A stretch of DNA of 64,000 nt from Porphyra umbilicalis (lineage: Eukaryota > Rhodophyta > Bangiophyceae > Bangiales > Bangiaceae), in assembly GCA_002049455.2 (NCBI GenBank), contig KV918814.1, forward strand, positions 249,962-313,961, given 5' to 3'. A model generated the notes under the pieces. The model searched no databases and was not told the DNA's origin. It saw only the letters and a program-made list of their open reading frames with translations. This document shows, piece by piece, positions 21,644 to 32,758 of the stretch. Numbering within the stretch: position 1 is the first letter of the stretch; every line of letters starts with the position of its first letter. Both the position numbers and the translations under genes were made by a program.

Positions 21644-24586
21644 TCAAGACGCCACCTCCTCCACCTCGGTATTTGTCAGGCCAACCCCCTCCGCCACGTC
21701 GTGAAACTCGGAGCGCGCCGCAGCAGACGTCTTCTGCGCCTGCCACAGCGTCCACGCCGCAAACGGCCCGCACACCAGGACGGTCACCGCCGCGAGGATG
21801 GCGCCAATCCATCCGTCTGGGTCCCGGTCGACATTCATCAGGCCGACGCTGACGAGGGAAAGCGACACAGCCATCTTGATGAGGATGTTCATGCTGGGAC
21901 CGCTCGTGTCCTTGAGCGGGTCGCCGAGCGTGTCGCCCGCCACCGTCGCCTTGTGCCACTCGGACCCCTTGCCGTTGCCCGGCCCAAAGTGTCCCGACTC
22001 GGTCAGCTTCTTGGCATTGTCAAACGCGCCGCCGGCGTTGGACATCATGATCCCAAGCATGTAGCCGCTGCCAATGGCCGCCAGCAGCAGCCCAATGAGT
22101 GCGCGCTGCCCAAAGCCAAACCCAATAATCAGGGGAGTCATGATGGCAAGGGCGCCCGGCAGGGCCATCTCAATAATCGCCGACTGGGTGGCAATCGCCA
22201 CGCACTTGACGTGCTGCGGCCGCACACCCGGCGCGCCCTCGCGGAGGCCCGGGATGTCGCGGAACTGGCGGCGCACCTCGACAATCATAGCCTGCGCGGC
22301 GCGGCTCACCGCCAGCATGGTAAGGGCGCCAAAGAAGAATGGCAGCATGATGCCGATAAAGACCGAGGCGACCACGTAAATGTCGACGAGCGACACCACC
22401 TGCACAACATCGGTGATGTGGAGGGGTGTCACGCCCGCCGCGGCGGCCTGCGCCGTGACCAGCTGCAGCGGGTTGGGCGCGAGCCCCGAATCCTGCACGA
22501 GGGCCGTCAGTAGCGCATAGGCGGTGAGCACGGCCGAGCCATTGGAAAAGCCCTTGCCGGTTGCCGCTGTCGTATTGCCGAGCGCGTCGAGCGCATCGGT
22601 CGTGTCACGCACCTCGGCGGGGAGGGCCGCCATTTCGGCAATGCCCCCGGCATTGTCCGCCACAGGACCGTACGCGTCCGTGGCCATGGTCACGCCGAGC
22701 GTCGACAGCATGCCGACCGCCGACAGCGCAATGCCATACGTGCCAAACAACTCGTACGTGCCGAGGATGACCGCCGCCACGAGCAGCAGAGGCGGGACGA
22801 CGCTCAGCATGCCGACGCCGAGGCCCTGGATGACGACCGCGCCAGCCCCAAACTCCCCCGCCGCCGCAATGCCGAGCGTCGGCGAGTAGGAGCCCGCCGT
22901 GAAGAACTCGGTCAGCCCACCGATGCACAGCCCCGCGCCGAGGCCAAGGAGGATGCACAAGAAAAGCCGCCACGGCACCTGGTCGGGCGGCGCAAACTGG
23001 AAGCCGAGCGCATCGAGGGGCTGGTAGTGGGACGCCGGGTCGAGTTGCAACTGCGGCGACGCGGCGAGCGCGGCGGGCGTCTGCTGGAACACCAACGACG
23101 GGCACACGCCGGGGTTGGTCAAGACGTAGCGCGGGAGGTTCTCGGTCCCAAAGCCGCGCGCGTCGGCAAACCGCGAGTTGCCCCCAAACATCCCCCAACA
23201 CAGCCCCGCGGCGGCAACGACAATGAGCAACGACGACGAATAGATGTTGATGCGCAGTGAGCCCAGGAGGGACTCCATGACCTTGGCCTTGTCCTTCTCG
23301 GTGGCGAGCTTGGGCGACACCCACACGTACGCCGTGCCGAGGATGCCGACGATCACCCCAGCGGCGGCTAGCATGAACGGCAGCGCGACAAAGATGGCGT
23401 TGCTCTGCCAAATGTTCAGCGACGGGTAGTCATTGACAACGTTGGGCACCTCACACAGCTGGTTGGCAAAAGACACCAGGTTCAGGCGCGTCGCCTCCCG
23501 TGCGGGGCACGCCACGTCAAGCGCCAGGTGGTTGAAGACGCACAGTGACACGGGGCTCTCCCCAAAGTAGGGGAGCGACGAGCCGAGGATGGCGGTGGCG
23601 ACCAGGGAGCCGACGTACGACTCAAAGAGGTCGGCGCCCATGCCCGCCACGTCGCCCACATTGTCACCGACATTATCGGCAATCGTCGCCGGGTTGCGCG
23701 GGTCGTCCTCGGGGATGTTGGCTTCGACTTTGCCGACGAGGTCGGCGCCAACGTCCGCAGCCTTGGTGTAGATGCCCCCCCCGACGCGCGCAAAGAGCGC
23801 AATCGTCGAGGCGCCCGCGGAGAAGCCCGCCAACGCCCGCACATCGCGGAAGACCAGAAAGACAAATGACAGGCCTGTCAGGCCAATGGACACAACCTAG
23901 AGGCCCATAACGGCGCCCGCCCGAAAGGCGATGTTGAGCCCCTCCGAGATGCCCGTCCGGCACGCCGCCGCCGTGCGCACGTTGCCGCGCGTGGCAATCG
24001 ACATGCCGAGAAAGCCTGTCACGGCCGAGAGCGCGGCGCCAATGGCGTAGCAGCCGGCCGCCGCCCAATTGAGCGCAAAGCCGACGAGCACGAAGAGGAT
24101 GCCCACGAGGACGACCAGGTACAAGTACTCGGTCCGCAGAAAGGCGATGGAGCCCTGCCGGATGTACGTGGGGATTTCCACCATCCGCGCCGTGCCCGGG
24201 TTCTGCCGCAACACGGAGAGGGCGTAGAAGGAGAGGACCGCCAGCCCGAGCACCCCAACCGTCATGGATGACCACACATACTGGAATGGCACGCGGAGGG
24301 GGAGGGTGCGGTAGATGTACTGGTCGCCGCCCCGGTCCATCACGGTACACAGGTTGCTGAGGCGGCACGAAAACAAGATGCCCCCGAGGACGACCAGCGC
24401 CGCAAAGGCGCCGAGGCAGATGGCCAGCGCAGCGAGAATCACCATCGACGTGTGGGCCGTGTCCTGGATCATGACGATGTCGATATCCGGGTCGGCGGCG
24501 GCCTCGTCCGCAATGGGGGTGACCTTGTCCTTGCCCTTGTCAGCTTCCGACGAGCTGGACGTGCCCGCGTCCGGAGTGGGCTCCAT
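21644..24586 (-). CDS. VHP: Vacuolar-type H+-translocating pyrophosphatase, with in-frame TAG
   Basis: Membrane pump that hydrolyses pyrophosphate to move protons into vacuoles or acidic organelles. A single frame of 981 codons from [18 protein letters not shown] in GCCATGG context. Signature motifs: [20 protein letters not shown] (about residues 274-293), [20 protein letters not shown], and near the C-terminus [29 protein letters not shown] has Ala where potassium-independent enzymes have Lys, so a potassium-dependent type I pump is expected. It is longer than the usual 760 residues because of a polar N-terminal extension and two loop insertions. One oddity: codon 230 (23899-23897) is TAG, between GAVMGL and [11 protein letters not shown], both well conserved. 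No frame change accompanies it. Either a base error, a nonsense allele, or readthrough. Confidence 0.95.
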
Positions 24587-25143
24587 GGCGTCGCCTGCGC
24601 AGAGGCGCCCGACCCGCGCGCGTCCCGCGGCGGGGGCTCCCTCGCCGCCGCCGATGTGCGTCGCCGCGGCCGCGGCGGTCGTGCAGGGGGGGGGGGGGGG
24701 GATCCACTCGGTGAGCGCGCGCGCCGACGGGGGCCGTGCACGAGCGTGCGGAGATCGGCGTCGCCGCGGAGGGACGGCCGGACCCGCCGGACGGGGCCCC
24801 GACGGCGCCACGGCTTTTGTACCCCCCTCCTCGCGGCCGGGCGGGCCGCAGCGGGGCGCTCGCAGTGGAGCGCATCCCGCGTGTCGACCGATACGCCGCG
24901 CGCAGCCACACGCCCACAGGGGGGGTGGAGAGCGGAAGGGCCCGCCAAACGGGCGTCGCCTTTTCCCACCGCCGTTGCCCACCACCGTCGTTGTGGCCCA
25001 GACTGGCCTCGTTTCAGGTGGTATCCGTGCGTTGACACTTGCCCCGCGCACACCGATACGCCTCGGCTTCACCCGCGCCGCGCTTGAGCGCCCCTCCAGC
25101 GCCCGAGGCGCCGTTGCTGTCAACGTCGGTGTGAGGCTACGCC
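24587..25143. other. Upstream region of H+-pyrophosphatase
   Basis: GC-rich promoter-side sequence with a G run at about 24,688-24,700. It is bounded on the far side by a degenerate mobile element. No gene seen. Confidence 0.4.
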
Positions 25144-25904
25144 TAAGGTTGGCATTTACCCGAATGTTGCGATTCTGGATACCGTTTTCCGATCGGTATA
25201 CCGACTTTCCGATTTCGTATCGATATCTCGGCATTTTCAGTTCCGTAGTAACTCGAATCTTTGTGATGTGTAGTTGGAGCACCTACCGCGTTCGCCCACA
25301 TGACCAGACCGGGCTAACTGCTCGCCTCTGGACTGCACACAACCAGCGCCACGACCTCGACCGTGCCTGACCTGGGCTAGCGTGGACCCGTCCCTTCGCC
25401 CCCCCATCAATGATTCTCTGGCATGCCAAGCCACGCCCTTTTTCCTTACGCATCAATGCACACATATCGATAGCAAACTGCTCGCCCACTCTGCTGCCAA
25501 CAATATGACGAAAGGAAACTTGGTGGCGCGGAAGTTGCGCAACCGCCACACTACCTTTTGGAGATACCCAGGCACGTCATGAGATGGCAATAGGCACCCT
25601 TGCTCGGGCAGAGCGGGCCACTTGGACTGGCGCTGGAGGGTCTGTTCGCCAGACACTGGTGCATGGTACGCTCTCTATCGTATTTTGCGCGGCTGGTTTG
25701 CTGGTCTCTCTGGTCGGTGACAAAAATATAGTGGGTCTGTCAAGTGCCTCGCGCGGTTGAGTTCCTCCCAATATCAAATACCAACATAAGTACTATACCG
25801 ACATGTACCGACCGTTGAGCGAATGGCCGATACCGAGTATCGATCGGGATACCGACCCTTACCGATTTCGTTTGTCGACCAAATTTACCCATATGCCAAT
25901 CTTA
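25144..25904. mobile_element. Possible degenerate inverted-repeat element
   Basis: The left end TAAGGTTGGCATTTACCC and the right end, read on the other strand, TAAGATTGGCATATGGGT, are similar for the first 13 bases. Both subterminal regions are AT-rich and filled with TACCGA and ATCGATA-like words (25,180-25,240 and 25,790-25,880). The flanks show an imperfect CTACG match. There is no coding sequence. Divergence makes this tentative. Confidence 0.35.
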
Positions 25905-27919
25905 CTACGAGGGCAGGCCCGTTTCCCGCCACGGCGGGGCCCCACAGGGCCCGCGACCAGCAGGAGCCGGCAGTCAGCCAGGGCCACCCCCCCACCGGGG
26001 ATTCCAAAGGGACGCCCGCGGCGGGCCACGCGACCCAATCTCCCGCACCTTCCAGGTGCCGGCGTCTAACAGCACTGGCGCGGTGGGCACGGCCGGCGCA
26101 CCGCCCGCCGGTGGCGACGTGTGGCACTGGTGGACGGGGGGCCTCCACCGGCTCTACGGAGAAGGAGATCGGGTACCGTTTGCGGAGAGGAGGGGGGGAG
26201 GGTGCGCGCGCGCCCGTTCCTTCAGCACTGCTCGCGTGACGGGATTGTCCACCCGCCCGGCGGTCGAAGGTGTGGGAAGGCGGCCGCCCGAGGGCCCCGT
26301 TGGACACGGCCGATACGTGGAATCTGGGGCACGGTCAAATCAATGCAAACTTTGGCGGTCGCTTGTCGCCGCGTCAGGCATCAGAAGGCCAGGAGAGAAG
26401 GTCACGAAGTAGCAACGACATCCATTCTCCCGCGCCGTTGAGGGGGGGGGGGTCGGACACCGCACCGCGTGAGATCTTCCCCACGGTATGGCAGAGTCGA
26501 TCTGGGTCGGCCGGTCCCCCTCTGACTGGACAGCGCTCCCCGCCCTCGCGGTTGACGCGAGACACAGTGCGACCCTGGTACGGCCCCGAACTACACCGCG
26601 AGCCCGCCCTCCCGGCAGCACCATTTGGTTCGCCGCCGTTGTTCCGTCAGCCAACGGACTCGTAGGTCCGTGGTGCCTCAGCACTGGCAGCCGCCACACA
26701 GCAGTCAGACCCTGGCGGGGGGGCGGGCGGGCGGGCGCCGACGCCGGCGGCGGCCGCGTTCGCCCCAGACGCATACAGCGACGAGCAATACGGCAGACAG
26801 GGCAACAGTAGGCGGTATGGCTGCCTGCCACACCCCGTGCCAGTGCGGGGCGACGGTTGATGGGGCCCTCGGCGGCCCCACGCGTCCCTGTGGCGACAGG
26901 CCATGTCGGCAACCGCATGGGACAAGACGGCCGCCAAGTTCCGCCACCGTACGCTATCGCTGGCTGGACTACCTCCCCGCCTCGCCTTCTCCCCAACTGG
27001 CGGACGCCGTGATAAAGACGGCGTAGCTCCGTTCCTCTCGGATCCGCCACCGCGAGCTTGGCGGCAACCAGAGCCACCCCGGCCTCAATCCACCAGCGAG
27101 GTCGGGGCGGCTGCTTGCGGCGCCCGAGCGGCAACGCTGGGGGGGATGGCTCCGCGTCAATGCCAGCACGCAGGACCGGTGGCCACGCTACTGCAAGCCA
27201 CCAGCACTGTAGAACGGAACGGTCGGCTCGGTCATGAGCGCTGGCGCGCGCGTAATACTCCCCACTGGTCGACGGCCGGCTGTGGCGACCAGTGGGGCGC
27301 GACGCAGCGGAACAGGGTTGGGTGCTGAGACATTACTGCCGCCACCCCTACGTGGGATGCGCTCCAGTGTTCTGGCAGCAGGCAGGTGATCACGTCGGTT
27401 GCCACCGTGTCTGATGCCACTGTGAGTGTACACAGTGAAGTCCACAGACGGTGGCTGGCGGGCGTGGGACGGGGAAGGGGAGAGGCATCTGCGGTCAGGT
27501 AGCACCAGCGCGACATTGGCTGAGGGGGAACGACGATAAGGGAGAGGAAGAGACATTGTTGTCGTGAAACGAAGGAATTTAGTAGGAGAAGGAGGGCAGT
27601 GGGAATGCAAGCCAACACCGTGAAGCAGAGGCACTTCGGAGCGCCAGCTTGACACACATTGCTTTGTCGATTGAGGATACTGTAGAAGAACGTGTGTCTG
27701 TGTTAAAACGGACCACGCGATTACCTCCCATTTGTGCGAATGCTGTGGCTGTGACCAGTATCAGCACCCAAACACCCGTCCCCATCGCCATCTCCTTGGT
27801 CCCCAAATTCCCTAACAGACGGTGCTCCGCGCCCCCCCCCCGCCACATCCTGCCCATGCAGGAGCGGACGGCCTTGTTCAGCGGCGCGAGCACGATACAC
27901 GGTCGCGCTCCGCGCGCCC
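25905..27919. other. Two-kilobase stretch without a supportable gene
   Basis: Mixed GC content. Open frames up to 264 codons on the minus strand (26,340-27,134) lack recognisable domains or a convincing start. A pyrimidine/purine-asymmetric stretch lies at 27,460-27,620. Probably flank and old repeats. Confidence 0.35.
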
Positions 27920-28201
27920 TTACAGCCTGGACAGGTTGGCAACGTGCGCCCGTCCCCCCGCTCCCGACGCCATCGCATGTCCAAGGTTGCGCACCAGCCA
28001 CACGCAGTAGGCTGCGCAGCCGCGGCACACGTACTGGTCGTTGTTGGCGGCGCAAAATTTAGCACGGCGGCTGCACTGCGCGGCGTCCGCAAAGACGTCG
28101 GCGTTGACCTGGGCGGGGAGGGTGGCAATGGCGGCGCTGGCAACGACGAGCGCCAGCACCACGCACGTGAGGGCGAGGGAAGAGGAGCGGCGGGCACCCA
28201 T
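27920..28201 (-). CDS. Small secreted cysteine-containing protein
   Basis: A 93-residue protein from an ATG in TCAATGG context. Residues 1-30 form a signal peptide (MGARRSSSLALTCVVLALVV, then small residues). The mature part has five cysteines, in QCSRRAKFC, YVCRGCAAYC, and ends in a Gly/Ala-rich tail with LSRL. No membrane anchor. It resembles no family I know. A small disulfide-bonded secreted peptide is likely, with one Cys free for dimerisation. Confidence 0.6.
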   Translation of the reverse strand: MGARRSSSLALTCVVLALVVASAAIATLPAQVNADVFADAAQCSRRAKFCAANNDQYVCRGCAAYCVWLVRNLGHAMASGAGGRAHVANLSRL

Positions 28202-28656
28202 TGATATGATTCAGGGGGGGACGGGGACGTGGCGGGGTGCTGCGGCTGTTGGAAACCGGGGCGTGGAGGTTGGCCTGTCGCGTGCGGGGGTGGGGTGCCC
28301 AGTGATCTTGGAAGTGCAAGCAAGGGCAGACAACGTCACCGATAAGGGGCTGCAGAAAGTGGAGGGCGGAGACGCGTCCTGGTTGCGCGCCTTTATGTGC
28401 TCCACGGCGGCACGCTTGGCCGGTATGGCGGCTCCCTCAGCGGCCGCCCTTGTATTCACTGAGACGGGCGCGTGCCCCCGCCAGAAGCTGCCCATTGAGC
28501 TGACCCGTCAGCGCCGTGGTTTCGGTGTTCCGGATCCGCTCTCTTTCATCGCACAAGAGCGCGATCAAAACTCGCAACGAATAGCGTCACTGTCAGTTTC
28601 CAACCAGCCAACCAAAAGCGGGCAGGCTGCCCGTTCACACAGTATGGCCGGCACCA
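28202..28656. other. Intergenic region
   Basis: Upstream region of the small secreted protein gene and left flank of the inverted-repeat pair that encloses the UFL1 fragment. No gene seen. Confidence 0.35.
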
Positions 28657-28684
28657 TATGTGGCGCTTTATTTTAGAAATCTCA
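28657..28684 (+). repeat. 28-bp terminal inverted repeat, left
   Basis: Pairs with 30462-30489 on the opposite strand with two mismatches. Both copies share TATGTGGCGCTTTA and AGAAATCTCA. Confidence 0.7.
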
Positions 28685-29126
28685 TCTTATGAGGCTTGAC
28701 AAGTTTGCAAGATAAGACAAACACCTTCTGCTCTTTGACGTGCTCTTTCCAGGGTTGTCCGCGTTTGGTTTGGTTTACGGCCGGGACTGTGCTGTAGTTC
28801 TCGGCTTACCAGAGCACCTTCCGCCAGACACCGAGATCGTCCTCCGCTGCACGCCGGGTGGTTTGCTCATGCGCGAGACGGGCTGCCGCTTTTGCAGCCG
28901 CTGCGGCCGCATGCACTCTCTTTGACTCTACCCTCCCCAACCTCCGTCCGCCCCCGTCCCCACCCGCACCGTTGCCTTCCTCTCCGCCACGTTCATCTTC
29001 ACTACGTACCAGTGGCCCTCTTTGTTGTTTTTCTTCCCCGCATTTTGGTCTGTCTCACCCTCGGCCCGACTCAAGGGCGTCTTGCCTAAGCACCGTTGCG
29101 GTGCCGCGTGGCCGCCCGCTGCCGCC

Positions 29127-30088
29127 ATGGACGCCTCGGTCGCTGCCCTGCGGGCGGCGCTCGAAGCTGCCCAAGCCCTCCCTCCTGCCCCCCCTGCCCC
29201 CCTGCCCCCCTGTCCCCTCATCCCAGGCGGGCGCGGGTCCCACTGGCCCCCCCGCGGCCTCCACCGGGGACCTCCCCCGCATCTCCACAGCGACCGCCCT
29301 GTCCCTCCTCGCGCACCTGATCACCACCGGGTGCCTCCCCCAACTAACGCCCACCATTGCCCGCGACGCGCTCTACACGCCCGACGGCGTCACGGCCGCC
29401 GTGGCGGCGGCGGCCACTGCCGCCTGCCGGGCGGGCGTGGCGGACCTCGCGGCGGCCGTCAGCGTTGACGCGGGCGCGGTTGCGGCAGCGGTGCCCGCCG
29501 CGCTCGCAGCGTCGCGGGGAACCCTCCTCCCCGGCCGCGGGGGAGACGTGTTGTCCGCCGCCGCCATAGCCGACGCGGTCGCCGACGCGGCGACAGCTGT
29601 CGACGGCGCCGCCGACGGCGAGGCGACCGTCGCGACGCTCGCCGCCGCCGCCAATGTGCCCGCCGCCGACCTCGACGACGCGCCCACCGCGGGGCTGGCG
29701 GCGGGCGGGGGGCACCTCGGCGGCGCGGGAGGCACCTACCGCCTCGCCGGCGGCGTCTTGACGAGCGGCGCCCGGGCGGGGCGGCACGCCGCCGCCGCCT
29801 GCGGCGCCCTGCGCGGCGTTGCCACACCGACGGGTCTGCGCGCGGTGGCGGCTGCCGCGCGTGTGCCGCCGCGGACGGTAACCGCCGCCGCGGCGGCGGC
29901 GGCGGAGCGGGGGGAGGGGCGCCTTGGGGCGAGGGGTGTGGGTGCCAATCGCGTGGACGGCGGCGCGCGTCGCGGCCGCCGCCGCGGCGTACGCGGCGGC
30001 GGGGTATGTGGCGTTGGCAGAGCTGCCAGAGGGGGGGGGGGTGCCGCCGCGGGCGTTGGGGGGGGACTTGTGCGAGGTGTACGCGTGA
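29127..30088 (+). pseudogene. UFL1: UFL1 (UFM1 E3 ligase) N-terminal part, truncated
   Basis: UFL1 is the ER-associated ligase that attaches UFM1 to ribosomal and other proteins. This 320-codon stretch follows the N-terminal winged-helix region of UFL1 in order: MDASVAALRAALEAAQ, LLAHLITTGCLP, LYTPDGVTAAVAAA, GVADLAAAVSVDAGAVAAAV, DGEATVATLAAAANVPAADL, GGVLTSGARAGRHAAA, then GVWVPIAWTAARV and GYVALAEL. It ends at TGA 30086-30088, whereas full UFL1 is about 790 residues; nothing matching the rest follows. Frame breaks occur in C runs near 29,190-29,220 and near 29,920, the latter not in a long run. Start context GCCATGG is good. Ala-rich divergence is strong, so the identification rests on spacing and motif order. 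Likely a captured or broken copy, though a short lineage-specific form is possible. Confidence 0.62.
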
Positions 30089-30461
30089 CAGCGACGAGAA
30101 ATGTCAAATTCGGTGGAGGCTCAGGATCCTTAAGTTCAATAAGTCCGTTTACGTTTGGTTTAGTTCAAATTTTGAATAATACCTGATTTATTAAACCATC
30201 CGATGGTTCACCAAACCCACGCAACCCTGGCTCTTTCTGATGGTGCTCCCTGCGATCTTCATGCTTCTCTCCTTGTCACGTGGCACTTGTATCTGTCCAA
30301 GAACAAATGTCAGGTTCGTTCGACCAGGACGGAGAGCCTTGCACGAAATCGCTCTCTCAGGGGCAGTCCGCATGGATTGGAAGGCTACTTCTGAACCAAG
30401 CGGCCCTGGAAGCCTCGACCTTTGAGTGCCTCTCGCTCCGTTCGGCTCTGCAAAAAAAAAC

Positions 30462-30489
30462 TGAGATTTCTATAGTAAAGCGCCACATA
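30462..30489 (-). repeat. 28-bp terminal inverted repeat, right
   Basis: Inverted partner of 28657-28684, 26 of 28 positions identical, ending in TA. Confidence 0.7.
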
Positions 30490-30731
30490 CATGTGTGATA
30501 TTCCGTGCCTTGATCCCCCAGGCGAAATCGCGTGACGAACGAGGGGCAAATTCAGTGCCGTGGTGGATCAAGTCGTCAGGAGCCACGTTGCCCGCCTCCA
30601 TTGTCATTGGACATCCGCACTCGACGAGGCGCTCGCCGGCCGGCGGTATCTACCGCCGGGCCACCGCGGTGGCCCCCACTCACACGCCTCTCCCTCCCCC
30701 CCCCTCCCCCCCCTTCACCACCAGCACGTCC

Positions 30732-31186
30732 TCAGGCAGAGCCCAGCGCCCCACTCGGCGGCGGCACCAGCAGCCGCGCCACCCACACGTCGGCGGTGGT
30801 TACGGCGGCGGCGGGGACCCCCCCCACGCCCACCACCACCACCGCCGCCCGCGTGTGGCGCGTCGGATCCCACGACGAGGGGGGTGCCAAAGGTGGCGAC
30901 GAGCACCCACCCGAGCGCCGCCGCGCCGAGCGCATAGGCGTCAAAGAGGGCGGCGGTGACGGCGGCGGCGGCGTAGACGGCGCGCGCGGGGCGCCGGGGC
31001 GGCGGCAGCGACCGCTTGGGGGCGGCCGACCAGGCGAGCGCGCCGCCGATGAGGCAGACGATGAGCGTCAGGCCGGTACCAAAAATGGCCCGTCCACGCG
31101 AGGGTGTAGTCGGCGTCGGCGACTGTGGCGCCCAGGAGCAGCAGATGCAAGGTACAGACCAGGAGGTGGTACGTGTAGGCCTTCAT
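30732..31186 (-). CDS. Multi-pass membrane protein, tentatively PIG-F-like
   Basis: Starts in the ideal context GCCACCATGA. Hydrophobic segments: YTYHLLVCTLHLLLLGAT (residues 4-21), IFGTGLTLIVCLIGGALAW (about 33-51), AVYAAAAVTAALFDAYALG followed by WVLVATFGTPLVV, and a Val/Ala-rich last segment. The pattern HLL near the N-terminus and a late FGTPL (compare YGAPL) recalls PIG-F, the subunit of the enzyme adding ethanolamine phosphate to GPI anchors, but the second half of that protein is missing. Frame breaks: after LAWT (a CCC triplet near 31,093 seems one base too long) and in a run of Cs near 30,820. About 150 residues. It could be a decaying gene or a different small membrane family. Confidence 0.42.
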
Positions 31187-32758
31187 GGTGGCCAAACCAC
31201 ACTGGGAGAGCAGCGCGGGGCGAGCGGGGGGGCAGGAAGCCAACGAGCGAAAGAAAAGGGAAGGGGAGAGGAAGAGGAGACGGGGGATGCACGCGGATGT
31301 CGGGGTGGAGGAAAGAACCACAGAGCGCAACGGATGAGGCATGCAGCTCCACGCAACGCAGGCAGGGAAGGTGTGGAGCGCTCCGCGTCGCAGGACACGG
31401 CAACGTCCGCACCGCACCGCTCGACGCGCCGCAGCGTCCTCCCCAGCGGCCGGCACTGCGGGCCTACCCGGCACGCCGGTCGACGCCCATGGTCATGCCC
31501 ACGACCTCCCCGGGCGGCCACACCCCCGCTGGCCGAGAGGGCGGACGTTGTGGCCGCCCGCCGCGGGGCGGCGGCGTCGGCCGCCACCGGGCGCCCCCCC
31601 GCCGTGGCCCGCCGCATCCCGGGACGGCCGCCGCCACCCGCTCGGCCGCGTGCGGCGAGGCGCCCCGACGGGCGGGCGGGGGCGACGCGCACGCACGGCC
31701 GTCGGCCGCGCAAGCGCACACGCCGCCCGCGGCCGCGGCGGCACGCGCCGCGTGGCGGCGGCGGCGCGGCGGCGCGGCGCGGCGGCGGCGGTGTGGCGGC
31801 GCGGCGCGGCGGGTGGCGGCGGCGCGCGCCGACGCCCCCGTCCACTGCCGACGACCGCCCACGCGCCACCGCCGTTGCGGCGGTGCGTCGGACTTTGTCC
31901 GACGGTGGCCCCTATGGTACGGTACTGGGCTGTCGACTGGACCGACGCCGTACGGTACCGGCCGGGCGGAGCGGGGTGGCAACGCCCGAGATTTTCGGCC
32001 GCCCGCACGCCCCGCGCCCCGCCGCGCGCGCCCGCGCGCGCCGCGTCGGTGGGCGCCGCGCGGGGGGGCGGTCGCGCTGCGGGCGGTCCCCCACCCCCCC
32101 CCCCCACGCCGCCCATCCCGCCCCCGCGTCGGCGGATCATGGCCCCGCCCGGGCGCGCTGACAAGCGCCGGTCCGCCGCTGCCACGCCCCGCCGTTGGGT
32201 GGGGGGGGGGGGGGGGGGGGGGGTGAGTGCGCGCCCCGCCTGCGCACCCGGACCGCGTGGGGAGTGCGCGCTCCCCCCCCCCCCCGGCCCACTGTGTCGC
32301 GCGCCCGCCGCCCGCGCGGGTGCCGGCGGGCGCTTGTCAGTGGGCGCGGCGGCGGCGGCGGCGGCAGCGGCGCCGCCGCCGCCGCCGCGCGTGGGGCTGT
32401 CCACCAAACTGACACGCTGCGGCGGTCGGGGGGGGGGGGGGGGGGGGGCGCGGTCCGGCCATGGGGAGGACGGCGGCGGCGGGGGGGGGCGGGGACGACG
32501 GGCGGCGGCGACCCGTGGTGGCAGGGGGGCGTGCCCCGCCCGCGTCGGACACACGGTGGCCTTTTTGTGGGCGGGGCTGACCGCCGCGTTGCGGGGCGAC
32601 GGCGGGGGACGGCGGCGGCACGGCCGTCGGCCGCCGGTCGACGCGCCCCGCCGCGTGGCCGTCGCCGCCGCCGCCGTCGACGCACCCCCGCCCGCCGGCG
32701 GCGGCGGCGCCCCCGTCGTCCCGCCACACGCCGGCGGCGCGCGGGGCCGGCCGCCGCC
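31187..32758. other. GC-rich intergenic region
   Basis: Contains long low-complexity frames on both strands and G/C runs at 32,090-32,110, 32,201-32,223, 32,271-32,285 and 32,430-32,448. I see no reliable gene. It separates the divergent PIG-F-like and RING genes and would hold both promoters. Confidence 0.35.

Larger units (their letters stand above)
28657..30489. mobile_element. Inverted-repeat-bounded segment carrying a UFL1 fragment
   Basis: The left end reads TATGTGGCGCTTTA then AGAAATCTCA after a 4-base gap. The right end (30462-30489) is its inverted copy, 26 of 28 bases identical. Both ends are TA followed by TGTGGCGC, as expected for a TA-duplicating element. Between them lie AT-rich shoulders (28,685-28,760 and 30,090-30,460) and, in the middle, GC-rich sequence coding for only the N-terminal part of UFL1. 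This is the layout of a gene-capturing (Pack-type) non-autonomous transposon. Two separate insertions of a small element in opposite orientation are the alternative. Confidence 0.5.

Noticed and set aside
20939-22513. 524-codon plus-strand frame
   Set aside because: Antisense to the C-terminal part of the H+-pyrophosphatase, which has strong motif support.
30150-30200. TTAGTTCAAATTTTGAATAA considered as a tRNA T-arm
   Set aside because: No acceptor stem or anticodon arm can be built around it; it is better explained as AT-rich element shoulder.
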